This document shows, piece after piece, positions 22,471 through 30,584 of a DNA stretch of 64,000 bases. Both the position numbers and the translations under genes were made by a program. The notes under the pieces were generated by a model that saw nothing but the letters and a program-made list of their open reading frames with translations, was not told where the DNA came from and made no database searches. Source of the DNA: a gamma proteobacterium HTCC5015 (GTDB lineage Bacteria > Pseudomonadota > Gammaproteobacteria > HTCC5015); assembly GCA_000155715.1 (NCBI GenBank), contig DS990603.1:1-64000 (forward strand), in the 5' to 3' direction. Each line of letters opens with the position of its first letter. Positions within the stretch are counted from its first letter, which is position 1.

Positions 22471-23595
22471 TTAATCGCGCTCAAAGACAAAGTCGATATC
22501 GGCGTTATTCAGCGTCAAATTATCCGCCGTATAGGTCGCCGATACCGTCGTTTGGGTAGTGCCGCCGGCAAAAAAGCCCGCATCGCCATTGTCATCGCGA
22601 TCGGCCACCAACTCTAGCGTGCCTTGATCCAGCGTATAACGCCCTACTTCCAGACCCAGCGGGTCCGTCCCCGCTGCTTTAACCGCTACAAATCGCTCGG
22701 ACTCTAGCAGGCTCAGCACCAGCAGATCGTTGGAGCTGTCACTTTGCATGACCCAAGTATCAATGATGGAAGTGCTCGTATTGGCCTGCCTTGTATAACG
22801 ACTTTCAGAGTCGTTTAAAGACAGCTTCAAAGTGCTGGCATCAACATTCAACACCTGTAGCTCACTGCCATTGTTAAAGCCCGCGCTGCCGTTTTGATCG
22901 AGAGTGAGTTGCAAGGTAAAGCGCTGATTGGCCGAGTCGTGCGCATAGTTTCCGAACTCAAATCCCGCATCATTCACCCACAAAAAGCGCGACCCAGCCA
23001 AAAACATCACATGGGTCTTGCCACCATCAGCCGTCCAAGTGCCCCTTAGTCCAAGCTGGCGACTCAAGTGATCTACCACGTCGTCATAGCTGGGCATCAC
23101 ACCGCCCAAATAATTGAACGCCAAATTATCAACTGGGCCGCCTAAATCAATAAACTGCTGGAAAGGCACATTAAAGTTGATGGGCTCGGCAAAGCCCTCT
23201 ATTGCCGTCGTCACTTTAATCCCGTTATCCGGGTTTTGATCTTCATCAATCGCTTGCAGCAAAAAGGCGATGTTAATCACACGCTGATTGCCAATGTCGT
23301 TTGAATTCGCCAGCGTAAACGGTGTAATGACGGCTTGACCCGGCACTGTGGGAAAAGCCGTTTCGCCCACTTTGAAGGTGACATTCTCGCCTTCGAGGTA
23401 ACCAAATTCACCAAACTGATTGGTATAGGCGCGATCAATCGAGTCGGTACTATAGGGCAAGCCCTCCACCACGCTATCTACCAGGACACCCTTTTCCGTG
23501 TATTTGGGAAAATTATTGTCTCGGTTTTCCGAATCGCTGCAGGCGCTCAAGGCACCTGCAGCTACCATAGCCACTACTATTGCTTGTTTTTTCAT
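22471..23595 (-). CDS. lipoprotein, last gene of the secretin/tectonin cluster
   Basis: The 374-residue protein has a lipobox LSAC (Cys19), so it should be lipid-anchored; Asp does not follow Cys, so the outer membrane is likely. Residues ~35-90 (KGVLVDSVVEGLPYSTDS...GEFGYLEGENVTFKVG...VITPF) match a segment I know from secreted or surface gammaproteobacterial lipoproteins. The C-terminal half is beta-rich with two related stretches (LTLDQNGSAGFNNGS; ADRDDNGDAGFFAGG) resembling acidic, possibly calcium-binding loops. It starts 12 nt after the giant gene and is surely in the same transcript. Function unknown. Confidence 0.75.
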   Translation of the reverse strand: MKKQAIVVAMVAAGALSACSDSENRDNNFPKYTEKGVLVDSVVEGLPYSTDSIDRAYTNQFGEFGYLEGENVTFKVGETAFPTVPGQAVITPFTLANSNDIGNQRVINIAFLLQAIDEDQNPDNGIKVTTAIEGFAEPINFNVPFQQFIDLGGPVDNLAFNYLGGVMPSYDDVVDHLSRQLGLRGTWTADGGKTHVMFLAGSRFLWVNDAGFEFGNYAHDSANQRFTLQLTLDQNGSAGFNNGSELQVLNVDASTLKLSLNDSESRYTRQANTSTSIIDTWVMQSDSSNDLLVLSLLESERFVAVKAAGTDPLGLEVGRYTLDQGTLELVADRDDNGDAGFFAGGTTQTTVSATYTADNLTLNNADIDFVFERD

Positions 23596-23607
23596 AAAGC
23601 CGTCACT

Positions 23608-26600
23608 CTATTTATAAATCTTTATCGCCCGCTTGGTATCCATCTTGTCGCAAGCGTTGCCCGCGTTAACGGGGTTGGCGTTGCGCACATAGCCCGAGGG
23701 GCAGCTGACACAGTGACCAAACCAATCCCCCGGCACAGGCAGCAGATGCTGGAATTGGCCCGATGGGCAGCTCGTCTGGGGCTTGCTGTGAATCGTCGCA
23801 GCGCGTCGGCTGGTCGATGACCCTTTACAGTGATTGGGGTCATCAGGACTAATCGTCGGATCGCTGATCGTGCCTCTGGGGCATGAGAAGCAGTTGCCCG
23901 AGGGAATCCAAAGGAACTGACCGCTACCACAGTCGGTGCCAAAAATACCGTAACCCTTGCCGTGGTAAGTCGCTTTCGTGTTGCGGTTCGATGTTTTAAA
24001 ACAAGCTTTGCTGTTTGTTGGCTCGATCACCGCAATATCGCGTTTGTAACCACTGGGGCAACTAATACAGTAACCCGCCTTATCGCCCACCATCTGTTTT
24101 TCTTGGCCCGAGGGGCAGCTCGCGTCAAGCTTTCTATGGCGCGTGGCCTTGGCAAAAACTTGTTTCTCACAAGCATTAGAGGCCGACCAGTGGCGGGTAA
24201 TATTTTTATTGTAGCCATTGGGGCACGACCAGTGCTCCTTGGGCTGAACTCGATAGTGCTTATCGCCATCGTAGATCAGGTTCTGACGATTGAGCACCCA
24301 GGGGTAGCCATCGGGCGTCATCGCGACGCGGGTGGCTTGGCCAGTAATGCGCGTCCAGGTTTGACCTTTATCTTTTGAGAAGTAAATACCCTTACCTTTA
24401 TCGCCCACATCGCCCTTGCTCAGGTGGAAGACGGTGCCATCTTTGGCCACGGCGATATCAGAGGCGATGCCGGGAATAGACGTCCAGCTGCGACCCTTGT
24501 TGGTAGAGCGGTACATGGCTCCCGCATCGTTCATGTGATACGCAATGCCATCGCCCAGTGCCACTTTGGTGGCAGCACCTTGAACACCACTCCAGCCACT
24601 GCCGTTCCAGCGATACATGGCGTGATCCTGGCCGCGAGTTGTCGATTTACTCAAGTGCCAAATTTCGCCATCGGGGCCGGCGGCAATATCACTCGCACTG
24701 CCTGGCATTTTGCTCCAGCCGTTCATGTTGCCTTGGTAGATAGCGCCATTACTCGCTAGATGATAGGCCTTGTCGCCCACACCCGCGGCAATATGAGTGG
24801 CGTGACCGTCTACCTTAACCCAGCTGTTGCTCTGCACATTGCGGTAGAACATATCGCCCGGCACACCGACAATCCACACCACACCCGTGGAGCTAATCGA
24901 AATATCTTTGGCGTGACCCGGGATACGATTCCACGGATGCTCTTTAATTTCGGGTGGTGCATCACCCCAGGGAAAGACCCAGCTTCTGGGTTTATCGCCA
25001 TAACCAATACAGGCTTTAGTGGAATCGAGATCGCCTAAGAACGAGGGCTTGGTGTTATTGGGGCAGCCGTAGCACATGCCATTTTTGGCATTCCATACTT
25101 GGCCTTTTGGACAATCTGTGCCAATTAAACCCGTGCCCTTTTTATATTTGCGCGCCGATGTGTAGAACGGCTTGGGCTGTTTGACCGGATCAATACCATT
25201 GCCCGAAGCGGGTGCACTGACACCATCCCAATAGTGAGCGGCGTGATCTTTACAGTCTTGCAACTCCATCACCGTGCCCTCTTTTTTGTTGGCTCCTTGA
25301 ACCACCACACAGAGGTTGCTGTTCACTCGACTGCGGATACGACCCTTTTCATCTTGCGTCCAAAAAATGCGGGCATCCTTATCGTCACAGCGATACGTCT
25401 TCACCGCAGTGCCCTCGCCGACGCGGTGAGGCTCTCCTGAAAAGACCAGGCAATTGTTGGCATCGCTTTTAATTTTGCCCGACTGCAGAAGGTTCCAACG
25501 TTGATTGCGGCTGCCGAGGCAGGTTTGCAAAGTGGTCTGTTTCGCAGAGCCGTTATCGGTCGCACACAAGCTGTGCAGGCGCGATCTCAGAGCTACCGTC
25601 CCCAGAATCGATTCGTCTTTAGCCTGGTAGCGCTCTTCGAGCTTGGGCCCGAATGTCCACTGCTGAGTGGTTTGCTTGTCACGGCATTCCACCAACTTGG
25701 GCGAACCGTTGGCACGCGACTCCAAACAACTGTGGTCTTTTTTGTTGCGAATGCGTTGCTGTTCGTCCACATACCACTTTTGCTCGGCGTTGTGGTTGCA
25801 CTGCTCCAGTAACATTTGCGTCTGCTCGCCCGTTTTGGCTCCGGCAGGTTGAGCACACAGGGGAATATTTTTGCCTTCATCGACAAAGTTCACTTGCTGC
25901 AGAGGACGCAAGCGACCGGCGCTATCGAGGAACCAACTTTGTGAGCGGCTCTTCACACCTTGCAGACAAGCCTGGCTCTCAATTTTTCCGAGGCGCTTGA
26001 TATTGTCGTCACCGCCGACAACCCCCATACAGAGCTTTGAGGCTTTGTCGTGAATTTGACCGCGTGGCACCGCTGTACCCGAAGCGTGATTCACTGTGAC
26101 TTTTTCACAGGCTTGACTCGACTTCACAGAGAAGACCGTGCGGTTATAGCCTGTGGGACACTTCCAGAACTGGCCGAGGCCCACATCGAAGAAGGCGTTG
26201 GGATCGTTGGGCTTACCCTTGCGCACTAAACTCGCCTTGCTCTCTTTCAAGGAGATGTCTACGGCCACACAGGCTTCGCCAGAGGTGACAGGCGCTACGC
26301 CGCGGATGTAGTTTTTGGGACAGCTGTAGCAATTGCCATTGGGATCCCAGAACTGGCCCGAACCACAATCGGTCCCAAATATGCCATAGCCCTTACCGTG
26401 GTGATTAGCTCGCTTAAAGTTAGCCAGTTTCAATTGAGTACAGGCTTTGGGATGATCGACTGGGTTGGCGTTGCGACCAAATCCATTGGGGCATGACCAG
26501 CACTCGCCTTCATTGCGCGGGTCGTAGAAAGAACCCGAGGGGCAACCCCAAGGCAAGTTCGCGTCCTGTAAATAAGTCGCTTTTTGCTGCTGAACTGTAC

Positions 26601-29600
26601 GCTTAATACAAGCGTTACCCGCGGTTACAGGGGCCGCAGTGCGGCTGTAGCCCGAGGGGCAGCTCCAACACGAGGAGTGGCCGACATCAAAGAACGAACC
26701 TTTGGGGCAATTCCACTCCGCCGCCATCGCATCAATCGTTACTGAGCGGGCATCGTAATAAGTATTTTCGATCAACTCACCTAAGCCGCCCAACGACAGG
26801 CCTTCCGTCGTCAAGCGAATTTCAAATTTTTTGGTGGTATTGGGCACGCGCACCATGTCCCAAGTCCCCTTTGCATTGCGCACATAGACATCACCGGCAA
26901 TGGCGACGCCCATTTTTCCATTGAGCCCCGGGAATCCGGGTAACACGGCACCGGGCGTGGCGAAGAAGAGTTCCACATTGCGGAACTGCAAATCGTTAAT
27001 CGGGATAGGCGAGGCCTCCGCTGCCTGAATAAAGGCCTTGGACGCCGAGCGATCTTTGGCGCCCTGCTGAATGCCTCTCAAGGCATCTTTGACGGGCCCG
27101 TTGGGCAAGGGGTTGATGATGCCATTGGCCAAATCGCCCGTTACCACACCTGCAACGAGGATGTCGTTAATCTCCATAACGTCTTGCAAGCTAAGTCGAT
27201 CGGCCTCGTAGGAGAAGCCGACTTTTTTGGGTGTAGGAATCCCTGTACTCAACACCATGTTGATCACAAAGCCCGTGGCAATGTCGTTGCTGTTGTCGAC
27301 ATTGCCCGCCTGATAGCTCTGCAGCGATTGCAACTGGTCGGCTTGATAAGCCATCGCTTGATCGCCGCGCAAAGGCATTACGCGAGCCAAGTCTGGGTTA
27401 GACGTAATATCAAAGGCCACTTTCACACCGGCGCCAAACTCGACGGCGCCCTCGGTATCTACGCCAACGAGAATGGCACCGTTTTTAAAAGTCATTCCAT
27501 CGAAGCCGAGCGGCGCCTGCCAATCACCCATCATATAGCCCGAAACGCGAACGCCCGCGCCCGTCGCCTGCAAGCTGACATAGGTATCGCCAACGAGTAG
27601 CACTTCGTCGTGGCCGCCGCCACTCTTGGGCAGTTTGAGTACCATATTGCCCGACACACCCAGCTCAAAGGCTTTCTGCAACGTGTTCAAGCGCAAAAAG
27701 AAGCTCGCCGTGCCCTCTTTCATTGAGACCACATTGCCGACGTCATTTTTGCCTTCGGGGAAACTAAAGGTCGGCAGCTGTGCGGCAACGCCGAGCACTA
27801 AATTGCCCTTACTCATACCTTCGAGAGAAACAGCAACCAGTGCCTCTTTGCTCAGTTCAATGCCCAGCGCTTTTTGGGCATCTTTAAAAGTGGTATCGAC
27901 ATTGTCGAAATTCACTTTACCCACCACGGAAACCCCATCTTGTGAAATGGGAATCGAGGCACTCGTGCTGCTGACAATTTTCAGCATTTGGTTTTGTACT
28001 GGCGTAGGCAGGTCGCCAACTTCGACGCCCTGTTCCTTGCTGCTTGGGCGCGTTGACATGCCCAGCGCCACAATCACCTGTGGCATGACAATGGAATTCA
28101 TCACCTTGCGTTCTTGGGTGTTCTTTTTCAGCAAGTTGTCACCGGCAAAGGAGTCCACCACATCGGCGACGGACATTTGATTGGCCGTCATTAACACATA
28201 GGCCTGATTGCCCTCGGTAACGATTGAGACCTTGCCACCCACGGTATTGCTGAAATTGATACCCGCAGTGACATAGAGATCGGGGCGGGACGCGCCACTT
28301 TCAGGTGGCGCAATGCCAAAATACAAATCCGATAGCGACGCTTGGTACAGAGGATCACTCGATTTCAATCCCGCAATTTTGCCCAGTTTTAATTCGCCCG
28401 CGAGGCCAATCGATACATCGTTGATGTCGACTTTTCTACCCTGCGTCGTCGTGTTCAGCATCACGGCACCGCGAAGTTCTTCACCACCAATACTGACCGT
28501 AGCCCCCAAACCAAAGCCCAATTTTCTGGCTGCTTTTTCCTTGCCAACCCCATCGGCCTTGGCTGCTGCGGCCTCGGCTTCGGTCTGCTCTACATCGCCA
28601 CTGCGAGACACTTCAAACGTCGTCGTGCCTTTTAAATCGAGGCCCGTGATTGAAAAGTCGCGTGTACCAATGCCCGAAACGCTTACCCCGCCCGAGCCTG
28701 TTAGTGTCACTTCTTTTTTGCCCGCGACTTCTTTCTCTTCAATCGTGAGCTTGCCGTCAATTTCAAAATCTTTTCCCGCCAACCAAATTTTATTGGTTTG
28801 TGCACCGGACAGCTTTGTACTGCCATTGGCTTTATCAACATCGATAGAAAGTTTGGTGCTCAACAGCTGACTGTAGAGAATTTTCTTGGCGTCGCGCTCG
28901 TTCATCATGGCAAAAGGCGCGGGCGTCACTTCGGGGAAGGCAATACTCAGTGAGTAAGGCAGCGGATCTTTTTTCAGCCCCTGCTCTTTTTCTAAGATTT
29001 TTTGCTCTTCGGTTTTTACTTCTTTTTCTGAGAACAGCTTGTCGATCAAGTCATAGCCCAAATGACCACTGAGATCGAGGGTACCCGCCGTCACCTCGCC
29101 ACCGGCCAAAACAATGCGCTCCCACGTTTTAAGGGGGCCGTCTTTTGGCGTTTTAATTTTGGCAAATACATTAATGCCTTTTTTCAGTACCAATTTGCCT
29201 TTGTCGATGCCCTTCTTCTCTTCATAGCCCTTTACGGCGGACTGCAAATATTTCGACAGAACATTGGGCTTAACCTTGCCGTCGCCCTCACTGGTCACCA
29301 ATACCAAAGACTCGAATTCGGGCTGTCCCAGAATGTCCGCAAGTTGCTTGTACGCTTTGGTTAGCGGTTGTACTTGGTTCGCTGTTTTCGTGTCGACAAC
29401 CAAGGCGGCGTGCCACACCTCTTGCCCCGATGAACGCGAATAAAACGTGGTCGCCGTTAAATCGGTGCCCGGCACCGTAAAGTCGATACCTGTTGAGCCA
29501 CCGACCAAATTGGGCTTGTACAACACTTGGGGAGAGCTGCCCGGCGTTTTTGCCAACGCCAGAATTTGCATCAGCTTGGTCTGTGCTTTCTTTTCGTCGT

Positions 29601-29706
29601 CTGTTGCGGGTTCGTAGGGTTTGCTTGTTACGGCCTGCGCCATCAGCGACACGCTGAATAACGCCAGTAACAAAAGCACCTGCAAGCGGTGAACCATAGC
29701 CTTCAT
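23608..29706 (-). CDS. giant secreted protein: beta-rich N-half, Cys-rich modules, ricin-type lectin, tectonin propeller
   Basis: The 2032-residue protein has a Sec signal peptide (LQVLLLLALFSVSLMAQA). Residues ~30-990 are beta-rich with no recognised domain. From ~995 the order is: four Cys-rich modules (to ~1190), a ricin-B-like region with repeated Q-W motifs (QSWFLD, QKWYVD, QQWTFG, QRWNLL; ~1215-1490), one module (~1522-1558), five to six tectonin-type propeller repeats (GHAKDISIS.. GSASDIAAGPDGEIWHLS; ~1597-1805), and four modules to ~2020. Each module follows a CPxGxxxD...CxxCPxGYxR...AC plan. The ATG at 29706 has GGAG seven bases before it; the frame extends 15 codons upstream without support. 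Binding to sugars on a surface is inferred from the lectin and tectonin parts. Confidence 0.85.
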   Translation of the reverse strand: MKAMVHRLQVLLLLALFSVSLMAQAVTSKPYEPATDDEKKAQTKLMQILALAKTPGSSPQVLYKPNLVGGSTGIDFTVPGTDLTATTFYSRSSGQEVWHAALVVDTKTANQVQPLTKAYKQLADILGQPEFESLVLVTSEGDGKVKPNVLSKYLQSAVKGYEEKKGIDKGKLVLKKGINVFAKIKTPKDGPLKTWERIVLAGGEVTAGTLDLSGHLGYDLIDKLFSEKEVKTEEQKILEKEQGLKKDPLPYSLSIAFPEVTPAPFAMMNERDAKKILYSQLLSTKLSIDVDKANGSTKLSGAQTNKIWLAGKDFEIDGKLTIEEKEVAGKKEVTLTGSGGVSVSGIGTRDFSITGLDLKGTTTFEVSRSGDVEQTEAEAAAAKADGVGKEKAARKLGFGLGATVSIGGEELRGAVMLNTTTQGRKVDINDVSIGLAGELKLGKIAGLKSSDPLYQASLSDLYFGIAPPESGASRPDLYVTAGINFSNTVGGKVSIVTEGNQAYVLMTANQMSVADVVDSFAGDNLLKKNTQERKVMNSIVMPQVIVALGMSTRPSSKEQGVEVGDLPTPVQNQMLKIVSSTSASIPISQDGVSVVGKVNFDNVDTTFKDAQKALGIELSKEALVAVSLEGMSKGNLVLGVAAQLPTFSFPEGKNDVGNVVSMKEGTASFFLRLNTLQKAFELGVSGNMVLKLPKSGGGHDEVLLVGDTYVSLQATGAGVRVSGYMMGDWQAPLGFDGMTFKNGAILVGVDTEGAVEFGAGVKVAFDITSNPDLARVMPLRGDQAMAYQADQLQSLQSYQAGNVDNSNDIATGFVINMVLSTGIPTPKKVGFSYEADRLSLQDVMEINDILVAGVVTGDLANGIINPLPNGPVKDALRGIQQGAKDRSASKAFIQAAEASPIPINDLQFRNVELFFATPGAVLPGFPGLNGKMGVAIAGDVYVRNAKGTWDMVRVPNTTKKFEIRLTTEGLSLGGLGELIENTYYDARSVTIDAMAAEWNCPKGSFFDVGHSSCWSCPSGYSRTAAPVTAGNACIKRTVQQQKATYLQDANLPWGCPSGSFYDPRNEGECWSCPNGFGRNANPVDHPKACTQLKLANFKRANHHGKGYGIFGTDCGSGQFWDPNGNCYSCPKNYIRGVAPVTSGEACVAVDISLKESKASLVRKGKPNDPNAFFDVGLGQFWKCPTGYNRTVFSVKSSQACEKVTVNHASGTAVPRGQIHDKASKLCMGVVGGDDNIKRLGKIESQACLQGVKSRSQSWFLDSAGRLRPLQQVNFVDEGKNIPLCAQPAGAKTGEQTQMLLEQCNHNAEQKWYVDEQQRIRNKKDHSCLESRANGSPKLVECRDKQTTQQWTFGPKLEERYQAKDESILGTVALRSRLHSLCATDNGSAKQTTLQTCLGSRNQRWNLLQSGKIKSDANNCLVFSGEPHRVGEGTAVKTYRCDDKDARIFWTQDEKGRIRSRVNSNLCVVVQGANKKEGTVMELQDCKDHAAHYWDGVSAPASGNGIDPVKQPKPFYTSARKYKKGTGLIGTDCPKGQVWNAKNGMCYGCPNNTKPSFLGDLDSTKACIGYGDKPRSWVFPWGDAPPEIKEHPWNRIPGHAKDISISSTGVVWIVGVPGDMFYRNVQSNSWVKVDGHATHIAAGVGDKAYHLASNGAIYQGNMNGWSKMPGSASDIAAGPDGEIWHLSKSTTRGQDHAMYRWNGSGWSGVQGAATKVALGDGIAYHMNDAGAMYRSTNKGRSWTSIPGIASDIAVAKDGTVFHLSKGDVGDKGKGIYFSKDKGQTWTRITGQATRVAMTPDGYPWVLNRQNLIYDGDKHYRVQPKEHWSCPNGYNKNITRHWSASNACEKQVFAKATRHRKLDASCPSGQEKQMVGDKAGYCISCPSGYKRDIAVIEPTNSKACFKTSNRNTKATYHGKGYGIFGTDCGSGQFLWIPSGNCFSCPRGTISDPTISPDDPNHCKGSSTSRRAATIHSKPQTSCPSGQFQHLLPVPGDWFGHCVSCPSGYVRNANPVNAGNACDKMDTKRAIKIYK

Positions 29707-29769
29707 GTCATAACTCCATATGCCCATTGTTGTAAAAATCAGCCTCGGCAATCACCGCAGCTTAAAAAT

Positions 29770-29775
29770 ATTGTA
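29770..29775 (-). promoter_or_regulatory. -10-like hexamer TACAAT of the giant gene
   Basis: The hexamer TACAAT (minus strand, 5 of 6 matches to the sigma-70 consensus) begins 21 nt after the palindrome at 29797-29814. This places the palindrome centre near -42.5. No good -35 hexamer is present, as expected for an activator-dependent promoter. The distance to the ATG is about 64 nt. Confidence 0.55.
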
Positions 29776-29796
29776 GGTTTTTATAACCACTTGCCT

Positions 29797-29814
29797 ATCG
29801 CCCATACGGGTGAT
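29797..29814. promoter_or_regulatory. operator-like palindrome, copy A (upstream of the giant gene)
   Basis: ATCGCCCATACGGGTGAT is an imperfect dyad with 7-nt arms and a 4-nt centre, in the 128-nt gap upstream of the giant gene. The same arms occur at 35424-35441 and 38068-38085. Confidence 0.7.
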
Positions 29815-29834
29815 TTTCATCGCGCTAACAAGCC

Positions 29835-30575
29835 CTATAGCGCTCTTTTATAACGCCGTTTAACACAAGCCTTGGCGCCGTCCACCGCCTCACTGCTGCG
29901 CTCGTAACCCGACGGGCACGACACGCAGTGATCAAACCAACTCTCGGGGCCGAGTCGATGGTGAAACTGACCTCTCGGACAGCTCTGCGGCGCGCGTTTT
30001 TGGCGCTCTGCCGCCACCGTTTCAATCGCCGCTGTCACGCGTATACAGGCCTTTCTGCTGTCGGCGGGCGCCTCCGTTCGGGCAAACCCCGAGGGACAGG
30101 ACAGACAGTAGCCCTGCCACTTGTAGGGCAGCTCGGGCCAAGCGAGTAAAAATTGGGGATCGGGACAATCCTGACCAAACAATCCCTTGGCGCGCTCGTG
30201 TCTCTCGGCGGCCGCAAATCGGCCACGACCAGCCTCATTGCTGATACAGGCCTCTCGATCCATGGCATCTACGCGATCGTCGCGACGAAATCCCGTGGGA
30301 CAACTCACGCAGTAACCCTTCCAGCGGCCGCGCTCCGCACGGGTTTGCCCCTCGGGACAGTGCTCGGCGGGCCGCCCCTTGCGGGCGCGAGTGTACTGGC
30401 CTTTAAAACACGCCTCGGCAGAATCCGCCGCCGCGCCGTCATATCGCTCGTAACCCATAGGGCAGCGCACATCGTCCTCAGCCAGTATCGGCTGAGACCA
30501 AGCCCCCAAGCCCACCAGCGCCATGCATAAAAGCGCCCATGTTCGCCATTGATGTGTGTATCGCTTTAATGCCAT
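29835..30575 (-). CDS. secreted Cys-rich module protein
   Basis: The 246-residue protein has a signal peptide (WALLCMALVGLGAWSQPILA) and four Cys-rich modules covering the rest: a short CPMGYERY...AC unit, then three full units with GYCVSCPTGFRR, GYCLSCPSGFAR and DHCVSCPSGYER. These are the same module type as in the giant protein next door. The last unit (SCPRGQFHHRLGPESWFDHC) is very close to the giant's final unit (SCPSGQFQHLLPVPGDWFGHC), so one derives from the other by duplication. It starts 9 nt after the tectonin gene stop. Cys spacing suggests disulphide-bonded small domains outside the cytoplasm. Function unknown. Confidence 0.8.
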   Translation of the reverse strand: MALKRYTHQWRTWALLCMALVGLGAWSQPILAEDDVRCPMGYERYDGAAADSAEACFKGQYTRARKGRPAEHCPEGQTRAERGRWKGYCVSCPTGFRRDDRVDAMDREACISNEAGRGRFAAAERHERAKGLFGQDCPDPQFLLAWPELPYKWQGYCLSCPSGFARTEAPADSRKACIRVTAAIETVAAERQKRAPQSCPRGQFHHRLGPESWFDHCVSCPSGYERSSEAVDGAKACVKRRYKRAL

Positions 30576-30584
30576 GGCAGGTCC

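Noticed and set aside
27184-28870. Plus-strand ORFs inside the giant gene
   Set aside because: They have no Shine-Dalgarno or recognisable product and lie opposite a clear coding frame.
23608-29706. GlyGly-CTERM tail on the giant protein as a rhombosortase substrate
   Set aside because: The C-terminus ends in a Cys-rich module and KRAIKIYK, with no Gly-Gly, hydrophobic helix and Arg cluster.
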